Part shown: positions 1-6,144 of the stretch, piece by piece
Numbering within the stretch: the stretch's first letter is position 1
Layout of the letters: each line of letters begins with the position of its first letter
DNA from: Nitrososphaeria archaeon
Lineage (GTDB): Archaea; Thermoproteota; Nitrososphaeria; Geothermarchaeales; JDFR-13
Reading direction: 5' to 3'
Assembly (NCBI GenBank): GCA_027000765.1
Contig: JALTNJ010000013.1
Location: 1-8,342, forward strand
DNA: 8,342 nt
Position numbers and translations under genes: made by a program
The notes under the pieces: model-generated
What the model saw: the letters and a program-made list of their open reading frames with translations, nothing else
Database searches by the model: none
Told to the model about the DNA's origin: nothing

Positions 1-461
1 CTCATAAGCTCATTTGCCAATAACTCGATGTTATTCTCAATCTCAACAGCCTTAAGCATCTTTACAAAGGCCTCATACAGCTTCTTAGCCGCACCTTGGA
101 CAAGAGGGTCGTAAATAGAGTCGAGGTTTGGAGACTCTTGGATATCCATATGCACCAAGTTAATCCCCATGATCATCGACGTATCTAGACTAAGCTTCAC
201 ATAATTAACGCCCTTAGCGATCGTATCCAAGTCCTTAAGACCCTTCCTCATCAACGCCTTCACAAATAATCTATAGGCCTCCATAAAGAGGTCCTCGGCC
301 TCTCTCCTGAGCTTGACCATTCCAAGGAGTTTATTGATCTCCCCCGCCAATCGGTCACGCTTCATCTCTAGAATCTCCTTACCCTTCTTAATGAATTTAA
401 GCTGGTCTCTGAGAGCCAGTAGTACACCGGGGCTCGCTGAAACTCCACTTGTGAAACTCAT
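1..461 (-). CDS. atpD: A-type ATP synthase subunit D, partial (C-terminus off left edge)
   Basis: Subunit D is the long coiled-coil rotor shaft of the A1 head and couples ion flow through the membrane ring to catalysis in the A3B3 hexamer. Translating the minus strand from the ATG at 461-459 gives 153 codons, open to the left edge, beginning MSFTSGVSASPGVLLALRDQ. The pattern 'LRDQLKFIKKGKEILEMKRDRL' type segment (residues about 17-39) is the typical N-terminal shaft helix of this family, with a Leu-rich region and the KKG..LL.KRD signature. The later part (residues about 110-153) begins the returning helix. Family members are about 200-215 residues, so roughly the last quarter is missing. The start follows the atpB stop by 14 nt and has a GGTG site at 473-470, 8 nt upstream. 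It is the last visible gene of the atp operon. Confidence 0.93.
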   Translation of the reverse strand, partial: MSFTSGVSASPGVLLALRDQLKFIKKGKEILEMKRDRLAGEINKLLGMVKLRREAEDLFMEAYRLFVKALMRKGLKDLDTIAKGVNYVKLSLDTSMIMGINLVHMDIQESPNLDSIYDPLVQGAAKKLYEAFVKMLKAVEIENNIELLANELM

Positions 462-469
462 TTTACATA

Positions 470-473
470 CACC
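470..473 (-). promoter_or_regulatory. Ribosome binding site of atpD
   Basis: GGTG on the minus strand lies in the 14-nt gap between atpB and atpD, 8 nt before the ATG at 461. It matches the archaeal anti-Shine-Dalgarno (complement of GGAGGTGATC) and fixes the atpD start. Confidence 0.6.
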
Positions 474-475
474 CG

Positions 476-1885
476 CTAAGCCTCTGGGTGCTTAGCCTTA
501 TAATAATACTTCTCGAGAGTCTCCTCTTTAACCCTGACAAGTTCCTCAGGCGGCAATATCGACAGGACTTCCCATGCAAGGTCTAGTGTCTCATCAATAC
601 TCCTATTTTCATACTCACCTTGATTGACGAATTTACGCTCAAACACATCCGCGAACTTCAGGAACAGTCTCTCCCTATCGCTTAGACCCATTTCACCGAC
701 TATCCTAGCCAAGTCTCTAGCCTTAAGACCCCTTGAATATGCGTCGTAGAGCTGGTCAGCAACATCCTTATGATCATCCCTAGTCTTATCAGGACCGATT
801 CCGCTTCTCATCAGCCTACTTAGGCTTGGCAATACGTTGATCGGTGGATAGATTCCTCTAGAGTCGAGATCCCTACTCAATATAATCTGTCCTTCTGTAA
901 TGTATCCGGTCAAGTCGGGTATCGGGTGACGCTTATCACCAGCAGGCATGGTTAAGATAGGCATCTGAGTCAATGAACCTGGCTTACCCCTCACGATACC
1001 TGCCCTCTCATATATAGTTGCTAGGTCACTATACATGTATCCTGGATAACCTCCTCTACCGGGTATCTCCTCCCTAGCCGCACTAACTTCTCTCAGAGCC
1101 TCACAGTAGTTGGTCATATCCGTCAGGATAGCCAATACGTGATAACCTAGTTCAAAGGCAAGATACTCCGCTATTGTCAAGGCGATTCTCGGGGTTACAA
1201 GCCTCTCAATAGCAGGGTCGTCGGCCAAGTTAAGAATGACCACAGACCTCTCAATCGCTCCAGATAACTTGAATGAATCTATGAAGAAACGGGCCTCGTC
1301 GTTCTTAAGGCCCATAGCCGCGAAGACTAGGGCGAACTCTTCCTCTTCACCCAGTACAGTAGCTTGTCTAGCGATCTGTGCAGCCACCCTATTGTGTGGA
1401 AGACCGGATTCCGAGAATATTGGTAGCTTCTGACCACGTACAAGCGATAGCATACCATCTATAGCCGAGATACCAGTCTGGATAAAGTTGTTTGGATGAA
1501 TCCTAGCCTTTGGATTAATCGGCTCACCATTAATATCCCTCTTATCCCTAGATGCAATTGGTCCCATACCATCAATAGGCTCGAAACGCCCGTTAAACAT
1601 CCTACCTAATACATCGTCTGAAACAGGGATTTCGAATGTAGATCCAGTGAATTTAATGACTGTATCCGTCTGAAGACCAGATTCCTCTCCGAATACCTGG
1701 ACAATAATATAGTCTTTACTAACCTCCAGAACCCTACCAAGCCTGTCTATGCCATCTGGAGCCCTGACCCTAACAACCTCGTCATAAAGCACGTTTGGAA
1801 TCGGGTCTAGTACTAGAATAGAGCCTTTAACCTCTCTAATCCCCCTATATATTAATCCGGATATATCCCTTACATCAACACCCAT
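476..1885 (-). CDS. atpB: A-type ATP synthase non-catalytic subunit B
   Basis: Subunit B alternates with subunit A in the A3B3 head. It binds nucleotide at the non-catalytic interface and does not hydrolyse it. The 469 residues match the usual family length. Visible signatures are an N-terminal beta-barrel (1-80), the B-type segment FSESGLPHN at 157-165 replacing a Walker A loop, LAILTDMTNYCEALREVSAA around 251-270, YPGYMYSDLATIYERAG at 280-296, and YPPINVLPSLSRLM at 346-359 followed by the TRDDH motif. The usual PGRRGYPGY reads PGRGGYPGY here (R to G at 278). The ATG at 1885 is preceded by an almost perfect GGAGGTG site and lies 12 nt after the atpA stop, so the start is secure. It sits between atpA and atpD, as in other archaeal operons. 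Confidence 0.97.
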   Translation of the reverse strand: MGVDVRDISGLIYRGIREVKGSILVLDPIPNVLYDEVVRVRAPDGIDRLGRVLEVSKDYIIVQVFGEESGLQTDTVIKFTGSTFEIPVSDDVLGRMFNGRFEPIDGMGPIASRDKRDINGEPINPKARIHPNNFIQTGISAIDGMLSLVRGQKLPIFSESGLPHNRVAAQIARQATVLGEEEEFALVFAAMGLKNDEARFFIDSFKLSGAIERSVVILNLADDPAIERLVTPRIALTIAEYLAFELGYHVLAILTDMTNYCEALREVSAAREEIPGRGGYPGYMYSDLATIYERAGIVRGKPGSLTQMPILTMPAGDKRHPIPDLTGYITEGQIILSRDLDSRGIYPPINVLPSLSRLMRSGIGPDKTRDDHKDVADQLYDAYSRGLKARDLARIVGEMGLSDRERLFLKFADVFERKFVNQGEYENRSIDETLDLAWEVLSILPPEELVRVKEETLEKYYYKAKHPEA

Positions 1886-1890
1886 CTAAA

Positions 1891-1898
1891 CCACCTCC
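1891..1898 (-). promoter_or_regulatory. Strong ribosome binding site of atpB
   Basis: The minus strand reads GGAGGTGG here, overlapping the last base of the atpA stop codon and ending 5 nt before the atpB ATG. It is the longest match to the archaeal anti-Shine-Dalgarno in the operon. This suggests efficient translation of B and coupling to A, which are needed in equal amounts. Confidence 0.8.
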
Positions 1899-3721
1899 TA
1901 GATCTCCACCTCAACCCTATATTCCTCAGCTAGTTTCAGCAGCTCCTCCCTAGCCTCCTGAGCCACCTCCAGTATCGCCTCTACACGCCTTGGATCGAAC
2001 TTCACCCTCTTGATTTTAGCCACTACAGGTAAGTCTATTACACGGTCAATTGGGATACGTTTCTTAATCACCTTCTCAACCATATGGTGGAAGTCTATAA
2101 TCAGCTTCAGAAGCAATGCTGATTTCTCTGGCTCGGAGAACGTATCTACCTCATCGAAGGCGTTCTGCCTTAGGAATCCCTCCTTCAAGAGCTCTGATGT
2201 CAACAGCAGTAGACGCTGGTCGTCTGGCAAGGACTTCTCACCAATGATCCTGGCGATCGACTCTACCTCCGCGGCTGTAGTGAGTATCTCCATCGCCTTA
2301 TCCCTATATACATTGAAGTCTGACTGGACTGATTTCCACCAGTTAAACAGCTCCTGCCGATACATGCTGAAGCTACCTACAAATCCACCTAGAATCTGGT
2401 TGGCATATAGACTATAGCTCTTGAGCCAGTTAATAGCTGGGAAGTGTCTACTATACGCTAGATCAGGATCCAACGCCCAGAATACGCCTGTGAACCTCAG
2501 AGTATGGATGGTTACAGGCTCGTTAAAGTCTCCACCCGGTGGTGAAACTGCTCCAACGATAGTTACAGACCCTACTCTCTCCGGCTTACCCAATGCTTTT
2601 ACCCTACCTGCACGCTCATAGAACTCGGCGATCTTGTCAGGTAGGTATGCCGGGAACCCTCTCTCTACAGGCATCTCACCTAGACGCCCAGAGATCTCAC
2701 GAATCGCTTCAGCCCATCTACTAGTCGAGTCAGCCATTAGAGACACGTCATAACCCATATCCCTATAGTACTCTGCTATTGTAATACCTATGTATACACT
2801 CGCCTCCCTAGCTGATACGGGCATGTTACTTGTATTGGCGATCAAGACGGTACGCTCCATGAGAGGCCTCCCCGTCCTCGGGTCCTTCAACTCGGGGAAG
2901 TCTGTAAGCACCTCAGCCATCTCGTTTCCACGCTCTCCACAGCCGATATACACGACTATATCTGCGTCACTCCACTTAGCCAACTGGTGTAGTGTGATTG
3001 TCTTACCAGTCCCGAATCCACCTGGAATAGCAGCGGCACCACCCTTCGCCACGGGGAAGAACACGTCAATAACCCTCTGACCTGTGATCAAAGGTGTATC
3101 TAAGGAAAGCCTACCATCTGGGGCTATGGGCCTAGCTACACGTACTGGCCATTCCTGCATCATGGTAAGCTCCTTAATAATCCCTTCTTCAGTTTCAATC
3201 TTTGCAATTACATCTGTTACAGTATATTCACCTTCAGCAATTTCAAGTAGCTTACCGCTTACATCAGGTGGAACCATTATTTTATGGACAGTATTTACCG
3301 TCTCCTGAACCTCTCCAATTATGTCTCCACCCGAGACATATTCACCCTCTTTTACAGTGGGCTTGAACTCCCATTTTTTGTCTCTAGGTAGTGTATATGC
3401 CTTGATACCTCTCTTGATAAACGGTCCAGAAGCCTTGATAAGATCCTCCAATGGCCTACCTACACCATCGAAAATATTCTCAAGTAACCCAGGGCCCAGT
3501 TCAGCAACCAGCCTCTTACCAGTACCCTTAATAGGGTCACCCGGCTTCAAGCCACTTGTAGGCTCATATACCTGTACGGCAAATGTGTCTTCAATAATTC
3601 TAATGACCTCGCCGATCAAACCCTCGGAACCAACCTCTACAACCTCACCGATAGTGATATCTGGGATACCTGTTCCAACTACAAGTGTACCCGCTATACG
3701 AATAACTTCTCCCTCTCTCAT
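1898..3721 (-). CDS. atpA: A-type ATP synthase catalytic subunit A
   Basis: This is the catalytic subunit that makes or hydrolyses ATP in the A3B3 head. Numbering from the ATG at 3721 gives 607 residues. Seen in order: an N-terminal beta-barrel; the inserted 'non-homologous' bulge domain typical of A/V-type A subunits (about 105-190); a P-loop IPGGFGTGKT with K240 and T241; the catalytic-Glu motif CGERGNEM (E263); the Walker B region SLMADSTSRWAEAIREISGR; EFYERAGRV; and AVSPPGGDFNEPVT. The C-terminal helical domain is complete. The P-loop is unusual: the archaeal form is commonly GPFGSGKT. A longer reading from TTG at 3739 would overlap atpE by 17 nt. I prefer the ATG at 3721 because MREGEVIRIAGTLV is the normal N-terminus and GGTGAGG lies just upstream. 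Confidence 0.97.
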   Translation of the reverse strand: MREGEVIRIAGTLVVGTGIPDITIGEVVEVGSEGLIGEVIRIIEDTFAVQVYEPTSGLKPGDPIKGTGKRLVAELGPGLLENIFDGVGRPLEDLIKASGPFIKRGIKAYTLPRDKKWEFKPTVKEGEYVSGGDIIGEVQETVNTVHKIMVPPDVSGKLLEIAEGEYTVTDVIAKIETEEGIIKELTMMQEWPVRVARPIAPDGRLSLDTPLITGQRVIDVFFPVAKGGAAAIPGGFGTGKTITLHQLAKWSDADIVVYIGCGERGNEMAEVLTDFPELKDPRTGRPLMERTVLIANTSNMPVSAREASVYIGITIAEYYRDMGYDVSLMADSTSRWAEAIREISGRLGEMPVERGFPAYLPDKIAEFYERAGRVKALGKPERVGSVTIVGAVSPPGGDFNEPVTIHTLRFTGVFWALDPDLAYSRHFPAINWLKSYSLYANQILGGFVGSFSMYRQELFNWWKSVQSDFNVYRDKAMEILTTAAEVESIARIIGEKSLPDDQRLLLLTSELLKEGFLRQNAFDEVDTFSEPEKSALLLKLIIDFHHMVEKVIKKRIPIDRVIDLPVVAKIKRVKFDPRRVEAILEVAQEAREELLKLAEEYRVEVEI

Positions 3722-3722
3722 T

Positions 3723-4346
3723 CTACATCCCCTCACCAAACAACATATTCAATACATCCGCCGCCAACTCTTCCTTGGCAGCACCTACCCTAGCTTCAAA
3801 GCTATTGTTATAGATAATCATCTCATCCATATCCGTGACTATCACGCCACCGATAATCCTAAGCTTCTTATCAGATAGTTTTAGAGAGACGTTTTTCCCC
3901 ACTAGCTTAGAGACTTTCTTCTCAATTGACTTAAGCTTCTGCTTAAGCATCTTATGATCATCCTCATTAACTGTCACCAATACCTTATCGATATTTAGAT
4001 GCTTAACTGCATCAGCAATATAGTTTACAAGGACATCCTCATATTCCTTAGACTCCCTAAACTCCCTCAGCTTCTCAATGACCTTCTCAAACACTTCATT
4101 AACCAAGTCCCACTTCTTATTATGGATTAGCCTCTTACCCTCTATCCTGGCGATAGCCAACTCGGATCTCTCCTTCTCCCTAAGTGACTTTAAGACCGAC
4201 TCTCTTCTACTCTCAATAATCTGGGAAGCCTTCTTCTCAGCATCCTCAACAATCTTCTTAGCCTCCACCTCAGCCTCAGCCAATATTTCCTTTATCTTCT
4301 TCTCCGCCTCCTCTAAAATCTCCTTCCTAAGCTCCTCAATACCCAT
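3723..4346 (-). CDS. atpE: A-type ATP synthase subunit E (peripheral stalk)
   Basis: Subunit E pairs with subunit H (sometimes called G) to form the peripheral stalks that hold the A3B3 head against rotation. The 207-residue length is typical. Residues 1-100 are a highly charged Ala/Glu/Lys helix suited to a coiled coil with H. Residues about 100-205 form the globular head-binding domain. Its hallmark strand-turn-strand is visible as IIGGVIVTDMDEMIIYNNSF at 164-183, followed by EAR and a C-terminal helix. The ATG at 4346 lies 1 nt after the atpH stop and is preceded by GGTG with 7-nt spacing. The stop lies 1 nt before the preferred atpA start, so the genes are tightly coupled. Confidence 0.94.
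   Translation of the reverse strand: MGIEELRKEILEEAEKKIKEILAEAEVEAKKIVEDAEKKASQIIESRRESVLKSLREKERSELAIARIEGKRLIHNKKWDLVNEVFEKVIEKLREFRESKEYEDVLVNYIADAVKHLNIDKVLVTVNEDDHKMLKQKLKSIEKKVSKLVGKNVSLKLSDKKLRIIGGVIVTDMDEMIIYNNSFEARVGAAKEELAADVLNMLFGEGM
3731..3737 (-). promoter_or_regulatory. Ribosome binding site of atpA inside the atpE 3' end
   Basis: GGTGAGG on the minus strand forms part of the final codons of atpE, 9 nt before the ATG at 3721. The spacing is a little longer than for atpB and atpE. The upstream TTG at 3739 would place this site inside the gene, which argues against TTG as the start. Confidence 0.5.
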
Positions 4347-4347
4347 T

Positions 4348-4653
4348 TCACTCCACCCCCAAGATCCATCTCAACACATAGTCCACGGCTTTATCCACGT
4401 TTTCAGATCCCTTTTTGTATATTTTCTCAGCCTCAGCCTCATATTCCCTAAAGACCTTCTTCTTCTCCTCCTGAATCTTCTTTTTATACTCCTCCTCGAT
4501 ATCACTGAACTCCTTGGCCTCAGCCTCTTTAATGATCTCCTGCGCCTTCTTCTTAGCCTCGTTGACGAGTTTCTCAGCCTTCAGCCTAGCCTCTTTAATC
4601 TTCTCCTCAGCCTCACGCTCAATCTCCAAAAGCTTGTTAATCTCCATACTCAT
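4348..4653 (-). CDS. atpH: A-type ATP synthase subunit H (peripheral stalk coiled coil)
   Basis: This small, almost entirely helical protein of 101 residues is rich in Glu, Lys and Ala throughout residues 5-85, with no Pro and one Gly before the C-terminal turn. It ends in a hydrophobic stretch AVDYVLRWILG (89-99). This is the pattern of archaeal AhaH/AtpH (equivalent to V-type G), the long coiled-coil partner of subunit E. Recurrent AEK/EAK spacing fits the right-handed coiled coil known for E/H stalks. Its place directly before atpE strengthens the call, since sequence alone in such low-complexity helices is weak evidence. It starts 6 nt after the atpF stop. No strong GGTG is present, only GGGGAGATGATG. 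An in-frame ATG two codons later (MEINKLL) is an alternative start. Confidence 0.85.
   Translation of the reverse strand: MSMEINKLLEIEREAEEKIKEARLKAEKLVNEAKKKAQEIIKEAEAKEFSDIEEEYKKKIQEEKKKVFREYEAEAEKIYKKGSENVDKAVDYVLRWILGVE
4354..4357 (-). promoter_or_regulatory. Ribosome binding site of atpE
   Basis: GGTG on the minus strand, within a GGGGGTGGAG run formed by the last codons of atpH, is 7 nt before the atpE ATG at 4346. It supports that start and implies coupled translation of the two peripheral-stalk partners. Confidence 0.65.
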
Positions 4654-4659
4654 AACACA

Positions 4660-4995
4660 TCATCTCCCCAACTCTAATCTAACACCTACAGCCTGACTAA
4701 TCAAATTATATATGTCCTCTGTCCTCTTACCTACAGAGCCCTCTAAACCAGGGACGACAGCCAACACAGGCTTGTCCCTCCCCTCCCTCCTAAACTTAAA
4801 ATGCCTTCCAGTCAGCTTTATATATAGAGACTCTGGGATGATAAGCAGGTCGATATCCTCATTATCTAGGAGATCTCCAATCTTCTTCTCTGCCTCAATC
4901 TCATCGTAGACTACGTACGACTCTACACCGATCAGTCTGAATGCGAGGGAGAGGTACTCATCGCCTACGAAGACTACTGAACCCAATATCCCCAC
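4660..4995 (-). CDS. atpF: A-type ATP synthase subunit F
   Basis: Subunit F is a small central-stalk protein that binds subunit D and modulates ATPase activity. The 111 residues show the family pattern: an N-terminal strand ending in GDEYLSLAFRLIGVE (11-25), an acidic middle, the strand DLLIIPESL (49-57), then VLAVVPGLEG (77-86), the position of the usual 'P.i..iPg' strand, and an amphipathic C-terminal helix. The start is a GTG at 4995; a TTG three codons in is an alternative. It is the first gene of the operon and has a TATA-like box centred about 22-27 nt upstream, so the transcript is probably leaderless or nearly so. It stands head-to-head with a membrane protein gene across a 139-bp gap. 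Confidence 0.92.
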   Translation of the reverse strand: MGILGSVVFVGDEYLSLAFRLIGVESYVVYDEIEAEKKIGDLLDNEDIDLLIIPESLYIKLTGRHFKFRREGRDKPVLAVVPGLEGSVGKRTEDIYNLISQAVGVRLELGR

Positions 4996-5010
4996 CCAAA
5001 ACCTAACATT

Positions 5011-5030
5011 ATTATTAAATACTCAATAAA
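5011..5030 (-). promoter_or_regulatory. Candidate promoter of the atp operon
   Basis: The minus strand carries TTTATTGAG followed by TATTTAATAAT here, an archaeal TATA-like element centred about 22-32 nt before the atpF GTG. The spacing predicts transcription start at or within a few nt of the start codon. No other promoter-like gap exists until after atpD, so this one site probably drives the six visible genes. Confidence 0.5.
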
Positions 5031-5035
5031 TCTTG

Positions 5036-5076
5036 ATATACATAAATCTATGTCTATAATATGACAATATTTAGAC
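5036..5076. repeat. Two overlapping inverted repeats in the atp divergent promoter region
   Basis: The first repeat (5036-5057) has arms ATATACATA and TATGTCTAT around AATC, 8 of 9 pairs matching. The second (5052-5076) has arms GTCTATAATAT and ATATTTAGAC around GACA, matching apart from one extra T in the left arm. They share the GTCTAT segment. They lie just upstream of the candidate atp promoter and before the promoter of the rightward membrane gene. They could be operator half-sites for a dimeric regulator. AT-rich chance symmetry is the main alternative. Confidence 0.5.
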
Positions 5077-5084
5077 CACTTTTG

Positions 5085-5098
5085 CAAAGCCTTTTATC
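5085..5098 (+). promoter_or_regulatory. Candidate promoter of the rightward membrane protein gene
   Basis: AAAG followed by CCTTTTATC resembles a BRE plus TATA box, centred near 5095. A start about 26 nt downstream (near 5121) would fall just before the TTG at 5123, or give a 14-nt leader to the ATG at 5135. Confidence 0.4.
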
Positions 5099-5134
5099 CC
5101 TAACCATATTGTAAATAATATTTTGGGTTGTAAA

Positions 5135-5686
5135 ATGCAGTGGAATATATCTAGAAACCTCTTTAAATTATTCCGTCCAATAGGGTTAATACTAATACTA
5201 ATAGCCTCAGCATTATTCATAGGCCACTTCATCCTCTGGGTTAGTGATGGTGGAAGCTATCCACTTGGAGAGAATATGGTGAATTATGAGCTTAATATAA
5301 TCCCTGGAATCATTATGATGAAGCCCATAACATTCTCCATCGTAATAGGTACAATGGGTTATCTCCTTGTCCTAGAGTCCATTGAAAACCCTTATAAAGT
5401 CGTCTCTGAGGAGACTATGAAGATAATAGAGGTGATCTCGATATTCTTCCTATTCATATCACTATATGAAATACTATTCAACTTCATGTATTGGGGAGCC
5501 GCTATAGCAACCCTATTAGATGGGGGAGCAGCTGTTAATGTAGACTTGATAGCGAGTAAGTTTCAATACTCAAAATATTCATGGAACCTAGTATTTGCTA
5601 CAAAACTATTCTTCATGATATTTTTCTTCTCGATACTCACACTAGTATTTATAAATAGATGGAGAAACGCTAGTCAAATAGTTTAA
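5135..5686 (+). CDS. Unrecognised integral membrane protein with four predicted helices
   Basis: I do not recognise this family. The 183-residue protein (from ATG 5135; 187 from TTG 5123) has four clear hydrophobic stretches. In the longer numbering these are about 19-41, 62-86, 99-132 (long, possibly with a re-entrant end, containing FNFMYWGAA) and 152-178. A basic N-terminus (SRNLFKLFRP) suggests the N-terminus faces the cytoplasm. The loop after helix 1 is polar and probably external (SDGGSYPLGENMVNYE). The loop between helices 2 and 3 (ESIENPYKVVSEET) would be cytoplasmic. Codon use resembles its neighbours. It is divergent from the atp operon and its last 17 nt overlap the end of the opposite-strand membrane gene. 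Coding status is well supported by length, hydrophobic pattern and its own promoter candidate; function is unknown. Confidence 0.75.
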   Translation: MQWNISRNLFKLFRPIGLILILIASALFIGHFILWVSDGGSYPLGENMVNYELNIIPGIIMMKPITFSIVIGTMGYLLVLESIENPYKVVSEETMKIIEVISIFFLFISLYEILFNFMYWGAAIATLLDGGAAVNVDLIASKFQYSKYSWNLVFATKLFFMIFFFSILTLVFINRWRNASQIV

Positions 5687-6056
5687 GTAAAACGGTGAAG
5701 ACCGCTAATAATATCCCTATAACTAGGGAGATCATTATAGATACTTGGTTCATGAAGACGGTTGAAGATAGGACGTCGTTAACCATAAATGAATATAGTA
5801 TGATTAAGCCCACCGAACTTCCTAATATAACTGGCTTTACTATTGTCTTAAGCTCAGCTCTATAGAACTCCAGCGCCTCTGCAATCACCAGCAGAAGCCC
5901 TGTAACAAGCAGTAGATTAAATGGCTTGGGATATAATCCTAGTAGGAGAGCATACAATCCAGCTGCGAGGCCTATGCCTTTCCCGACCCTGCCTAAAGCC
6001 CCAAACTTACCAACTATATTTTTTACGCTCACTTTACCACACCAGCCATGTGCCAT
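5670..6056 (-). CDS. Unrecognised small integral membrane protein
   Basis: This 128-residue protein has no family I can name. Four hydrophobic segments are visible: about 26-41 (GKGIGLAAGLYALLLG), 46-63, 73-91 and 100-126. A basic, Gly-rich N-terminus (KNIVGKFGALGRVGKG) suggests a cytoplasmic N-terminus. The segment EFYRAELK (63-70) between helices 2 and 3 would be a short charged loop. The outer ATG is at 6056, but a GTG at 6032 has a GGTG site 7 nt upstream and would remove the odd leader MAHGWCGK, giving 120 residues. The shorter form is at least as likely. The gene is convergent with the preceding membrane gene, overlapping by 17 nt, and divergent from the ureohydrolase gene. It could be real but poorly conserved; hydrophobicity is the main support. 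Confidence 0.65.
   Translation of the reverse strand: MAHGWCGKVSVKNIVGKFGALGRVGKGIGLAAGLYALLLGLYPKPFNLLLVTGLLLVIAEALEFYRAELKTIVKPVILGSSVGLIILYSFMVNDVLSSTVFMNQVSIMISLVIGILLAVFTVLLKLFD
6040..6043 (-). promoter_or_regulatory. Ribosome binding site favouring an internal GTG start
   Basis: GGTG on the minus strand lies 7 nt before the GTG at 6032, the same spacing as the atpE site. It favours a 120-residue form of the small membrane protein over the ATG at 6056, which has no such site. Confidence 0.4.
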
Positions 6057-6074
6057 AGAGATATATCTAGGAGA

Positions 6075-6083
6075 CTTTTATTA
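6075..6083 (-). promoter_or_regulatory. Candidate promoter of the leftward membrane protein gene
   Basis: TAATAAAAG on the minus strand is a TATA-like element centred about 23 nt before the ATG at 6056. Transcription would start near 6053, giving a 21-nt leader with a GGTG site if the GTG at 6032 is the true start. Confidence 0.35.
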
Positions 6084-6101
6084 CAACTAAACAATTTAAA
6101 G

Positions 6102-6136
6102 GTTAATAGTTAATATATAAAGGAAACTAAATTTAG
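6102..6136. repeat. GTTAATA tandem pair and CTAAATTTAG palindrome flanking a TATA box
   Basis: GTTAATA occurs twice back to back (6102-6108 and 6109-6115), running into the TATA box. A perfect 10-bp palindrome CTAAATTTAG lies at 6127-6136, between the TATA box and the ATG. Both are short, so chance is possible, but their placement is where a regulator would block or recruit the transcription machinery. Confidence 0.35.
6108..6120 (+). promoter_or_regulatory. Candidate promoter of the ureohydrolase gene
   Basis: AGTTAATATATAA contains a good archaeal TATA box centred near 6116, 29 nt before the ATG at 6145. No Shine-Dalgarno is visible before that ATG (the leader reads TTTAGAATTTGAT), so a leaderless transcript is likely. 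Confidence 0.55.
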
Positions 6137-6144
6137 AATTTGAT

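Noticed and set aside
2010..3308. Several plus-strand frames of 66-135 codons opposite atpA
   Set aside because: All lie within conserved atpA coding sequence on the other strand and have no independent start signals.
3721..3739. TTG start for atpA overlapping atpE
   Set aside because: It adds VRGCR-type residues absent from the family N-terminus and would put the GGTGAGG ribosome site inside the gene; the ATG at 3721 fits better.
3321..3878. 185-codon plus-strand open frame opposite the 5' end of atpA and end of atpE
   Set aside because: Antisense of strongly conserved atpA; the Ser/Pro/Thr-rich product has no recognisable domain.
4078..4677. 199-codon plus-strand open frame opposite atpE and atpH
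   Set aside because: It is the antisense shadow of Lys/Glu-rich coiled-coil genes, whose codons give Ser/Leu/Phe-rich antisense frames with few stops. The product is low-complexity and has no promoter or ribosome site.
6059..6068. AGATATATCT palindrome just before the small membrane gene
   Set aside because: Ten bases of pure AT-rich symmetry are expected by chance in this composition and it has no partner site nearby.
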